Part shown: positions 61,328 to 64,000 of the stretch, in pieces
Numbering within the stretch: the first letter of the stretch is position 1
Layout of the letters: every line of letters begins with the position of its first letter
Origin: JAENVU01 sp031422675
Lineage (GTDB): Bacteria; Actinomycetota; Acidimicrobiia; IMCC26256; JAENVU01
Direction of reading: 5' to 3'
NCBI GenBank assembly: GCA_031422675.1
Contig: JANPMG010000002.1
Location: 1-64,000, forward strand
Length of the DNA: 64,000 nt
Made by a program: the position numbers and the translations under genes
Notes under the pieces: model-generated
The model's input: only the letters and a program-made list of their open reading frames with translations
What the model was told of the DNA's origin: nothing
The model's database searches: none

Positions 61328-64000
61328 GTGGTTGGTACAGCACGTCGTCTCTTCGCGGCCTTCGCCGGTGCGACCGTCGTTCTCTCCGGGCTGGCGGGAC
61401 TCGGACTGGCGGGACTCGGGCCGGTCGGAGTCGGGCCGGCCGGCGCGGCGCCGACCGCCGGGATTCCGTCATTGTCGCTGAATCGCGCGTACACCACGGC
61501 ACCGTTCGCCGGTACTGCAACCGCCGCGTCGGGGCAGGAGGGTTCCGCCTTCGTCCCGGCCGACAACGCGGTGTGGTTGGCGGACCCCACTAAGGCGTAC
61601 GAAGTGGACGCCACCACCGACGCGTTGCGGCGGGTCATCCCGACCGCGAACTTCACCAACGCGCTCCCGGTCGGGGGGGTCGGTGCACCCGCCGGCGCCA
61701 GCCGCAGTGATTCCTTCGCCGCGGTGGCGTACGACCCGAGCGCGGACGCGCTCTATGTGTTCTCGCGCAACTGTTGCACCGCGCTCGGCCTGGACCCGAC
61801 GGTGTTCCGCCTCCTGCGGGACGGCGGCGGCGCGTTCCAGGTCGAGTCGTATCAAGCCCTGCCCGCGGGTATCGACCCGAAGGGTGCCGGCTACCGCGCC
61901 GGCGTCGGCCTGTACTTCGGCAAGGGCGCCAAGATCCGGACGTACGACTACGCGACGAACGGCCTCGGCGCCGACATCACCATCCCCGGCATCGATGCCG
62001 CCGTCGGCGGTATGGCGTTCTCGCCGGACGGCAACGACCTGTACCTCACCACGTTCGTGGCTGCGGTCAGTCCCAACCCGGCGAGCATCAAGCTCGTGCG
62101 AATCAACACCGCCACGTGGACGGTCGTGCCGAACTGGAATCTCGACCTGACGTCGTTCGGTGTCCTCGACCCCCGGGCGGTCGAGCTGGTGGGTGACCAG
62201 ATCTACGTCTCCGACGGCGGTGCTCGTCCGGCCGGCGATCCGTTGCGGCGGGCCGTCTTCGTGTTCGACGTGTTGGACCTGAGCGTCCAACCGACCGCAT
62301 CCTTCAGCGCCACCCCGGTCGCGGGTCAGTTCCCGCTTCCGGTGCAGTTCAGCGACACGAGTCAGGGCGGTCCCACGAGTTGGGCATGGGACTTCGGCGA
62401 CGGCGCCACGTCGAACCTCACGAACCCGACCCACACCTACGCCGTCGCCGGGAGCTACACGGTCACCTTGACTGTCACGAACTCGAAGGGCACCGACACC
62501 TCGACCCGGACGGATCTCGTCACGGTCCAGGATCAGCTCCCGATCGCGGGCTTCACCGCCACCCCGACCACCGGCCAGTACCCGCTGGCGGTCGACTTCA
62601 CCGACACGAGCGTCAAGCACCCGATCTCCTGGGCGTGGGACTTCGGCGACGGTTCGACGTCGACGGCGCAGAACCCGTCACACACCTACGCCAATCCCGG
62701 CAACTACGCCGTGTCGTTGACCGTCACCAACGGCACGGGCTCGAACACGCGCGTGCGCTCGGACTTCATCCACGCCGTCGCCGGTACCACCACGTTGACG
62801 CCCGTCGCGGACTCCTACGTGCGCTCGGACCAGGCCAACGCGAACTTCGGGACCCAGACCACGCTCCAGGCCCAGTTGAACTCAGCGTCGTACCAGCCGT
62901 TCGTCCGATTCGATGTTGGTTCACTTCCGCAGCAGCCCACCAGCGCGACGCTGCGATTGTTCGTCACCGACTCGGGTACGACGACCGGGGTCCTGCGCCA
63001 GACCACCGCGACCTGGGGTGAGGCGGCCCTCACGTGGAACAACAAGCCGTCCACGACCGGGCCACAGATCGGGACCGCCGCGGTTCCGACTGCGGGGTCG
63101 TGGGTCGAACTCGACGTGAGTTCGGTGGTCACGACCGCGGGCGCGTACGGCTTCGTGCTGACGAACAACAGCTCGGACCCGGTCGCCTATTCGAGCCGTC
63201 AGGGCGCAAATCCGCCCCAGCTGCGACTCACGTTCGCCACCGCGCCGACGACCAACCTCCCGAACCCGCCGAATGTCGGGCTGCGCCTCAACCGCGCGTT
63301 CACCACGTCGCCGTTCCGCGGCACCGCGACGTCGGCCCGTGACGAAGAAGGTTCGGCCTACGTCCCGTCCGACAACGCGCTGTGGCTCATGGACGACAAC
63401 GCCGGTCGCATGTACGAGACCGATGCCACCACCGGTGATCTGCGCCGCGTGATCCCGACCGCCGACTTCACGAATGCCTTGCCGGTTGGCGGCGGTGCCG
63501 CAGCGGGACCGACGCGTACCGACGACCTCGAGTCGTTGTCCTATGACCCGACCACCGACACGCTCTACGTTGCAAGCGGCAACTGTTGCGGGGTCGCGCC
63601 GTTCAACCCCACGATCTTCGAACTGACTCGTGACGGCGCCGGCCGATTCCAGGTCAAAGACTTCAACGCGCTGCCCGAAGGCACTGATCCCACCGGCTCG
63701 GCGTGGCGCGCCGGTCCCGGCGGCGGGATCCACTTCGTCAAAGGTCAGAACATCACCCCGTACGACTTCGCCACCAACACGGTCGGGACCCCGATTCAGG
63801 TCCTGGGTGTGGATGTCGGGCTCGTGGGTGCAACGTTCACCCCCGACGGGCAAGATCTGCTGGTCACCAGTCACCTGAACAAGCTCTACCGGGTGGACCC
63901 CTCCACGTGGAGCGTCGTCCCCGGCTGGTCCTTCGACCTGACGCCGTACGGCATCGTCGATCCGCGCGCGGTCGAGGTCGTCGGTGACCAGTTGTTCATC
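61328..64000 (+). CDS. Large secreted protein with PKD and DNRLRE domains (incomplete at 3' end)
   Basis: At least 891 codons, still open at the window end. Signal peptide: ARRLFAAFAGATVVLSGLAGLG. Residues 45-310 are a propeller-like domain (LNRAYTTAPFAGTAT, NAVWLADPTKAYEVDATTD, LRRVIPTANFTNALPVGG). Next come two PKD domains (SWAWDFGDGATSN and SWAWDFGDGSTST) and a DNRLRE/CBM96-like domain (VADSYVRSDQANANFGTQ, TWNNKPSTTG). The propeller-like domain then recurs (LNRAFTTSPFRGTAT, LRRVIPTADFTNALPVGG). GTG 61328 with AGGGAG at seven bases. An extracellular adhesin or polymer-binding protein is likely. Confidence 0.85.
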   Translation, partial: MVGTARRLFAAFAGATVVLSGLAGLGLAGLGPVGVGPAGAAPTAGIPSLSLNRAYTTAPFAGTATAASGQEGSAFVPADNAVWLADPTKAYEVDATTDALRRVIPTANFTNALPVGGVGAPAGASRSDSFAAVAYDPSADALYVFSRNCCTALGLDPTVFRLLRDGGGAFQVESYQALPAGIDPKGAGYRAGVGLYFGKGAKIRTYDYATNGLGADITIPGIDAAVGGMAFSPDGNDLYLTTFVAAVSPNPASIKLVRINTATWTVVPNWNLDLTSFGVLDPRAVELVGDQIYVSDGGARPAGDPLRRAVFVFDVLDLSVQPTASFSATPVAGQFPLPVQFSDTSQGGPTSWAWDFGDGATSNLTNPTHTYAVAGSYTVTLTVTNSKGTDTSTRTDLVTVQDQLPIAGFTATPTTGQYPLAVDFTDTSVKHPISWAWDFGDGSTSTAQNPSHTYANPGNYAVSLTVTNGTGSNTRVRSDFIHAVAGTTTLTPVADSYVRSDQANANFGTQTTLQAQLNSASYQPFVRFDVGSLPQQPTSATLRLFVTDSGTTTGVLRQTTATWGEAALTWNNKPSTTGPQIGTAAVPTAGSWVELDVSSVVTTAGAYGFVLTNNSSDPVAYSSRQGANPPQLRLTFATAPTTNLPNPPNVGLRLNRAFTTSPFRGTATSARDEEGSAYVPSDNALWLMDDNAGRMYETDATTGDLRRVIPTADFTNALPVGGGAAAGPTRTDDLESLSYDPTTDTLYVASGNCCGVAPFNPTIFELTRDGAGRFQVKDFNALPEGTDPTGSAWRAGPGGGIHFVKGQNITPYDFATNTVGTPIQVLGVDVGLVGATFTPDGQDLLVTSHLNKLYRVDPSTWSVVPGWSFDLTPYGIVDPRAVEVVGDQLFI

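Noticed and set aside
61469..62620. Minus-strand open frame under the large secreted protein
   Set aside because: Antisense of a coherent PKD/propeller reading frame; no family features.

Overview
This window is a high-GC (roughly two-thirds G+C) bacterial chromosome segment with dense, often translationally coupled genes (ATGA/GTGA overlaps), many GTG starts and actinobacterial family content: TIGR03084/mycothiol-isomerase-like protein, DUF2277, Ltp2/ChsH-type steroid enzymes, an MPT53-like lipoprotein oxidoreductase, NarL two-component pairs and several class III cyclases. Together these suggest an actinobacterium, plausibly of the Acidimicrobiia; that assignment is inference. The first ~100 bases are a C homopolymer-like tract and the last gene runs off the end, so the window looks like one end of a contig.

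Layout. 128-5094 (minus): amidohydrolase, double-hotdog thioesterase, FAD oxidoreductase and aldo/keto reductase. 5318-7310 (plus): aldehyde dehydrogenase and trmL. 7311-9004 (minus): CMD-like protein followed by a decayed ltrA. 9112-11842 (plus): a four-gene cassette (MaoC-like, DUF35, MaoC-like, Cys-less thiolase) resembling the ChsH1/ChsH2/Ltp2 steroid side-chain system with ChsH2 split in two. 11873-15370 (minus): RTX-type secreted protein and a NarL-type two-component pair. 15394-19016: P450 and small protein (minus), divergent from acyl-CoA dehydrogenase and VOC protein (plus). 19006-22905: giant cyclase-ATPase-TPR protein. 22946-26519 (minus): secreted Ig-like protein, cspA, siderophore-interacting protein and, most notably, a TlpA/MPT53-like lipoprotein whose CxxC motif reads U-x-x-C, with an in-frame UGA followed by a well-formed bacterial SECIS-like hairpin. 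26700-27264 is a gene-poor, palindrome-rich stretch. 27265-30793 (minus): Doc toxin-antitoxin, gamma-glutamyl hydrolase, glutamine-synthetase-like enzyme and an SCP2-like protein. 30836-39421 (minus): hexapeptide acyltransferase fusion, OYE-family flavoenzyme, DHDPS-family aldolase, two sulfatases around an SRPBCC protein, divergent from a GH4 glycosidase (39678-41018). 41018-43324 holds two broken genes (a membrane protein and an acyl-CoA dehydrogenase). 43426-52913: mycothiol-isomerase-like protein, propeller protein, cyclase, dehydrogenase/c-type heme lipoprotein pair, a PQQ-propeller secreted protein, DUF2277 and GNAT. 52968-61164: CrtI-like oxidoreductase and a signalling block (two response regulators, histidine kinase, orphan ABC ATPase, receiver-HTH-cyclase fusion, divergent cyclic-nucleotide-binding protein). 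61328-end: large secreted PKD/DNRLRE protein.

Biologically the region mixes catabolism of branched or steroid-like acyl-CoAs, sulfated or glycosylated substrates and polyamines with cAMP-type signalling and cell-surface proteins. The strongest candidate for something undescribed is the predicted selenocysteine form of the MPT53/DsbE-like lipoprotein at 25941-26519. No tRNA, rRNA, CRISPR array or transposase was recognised.
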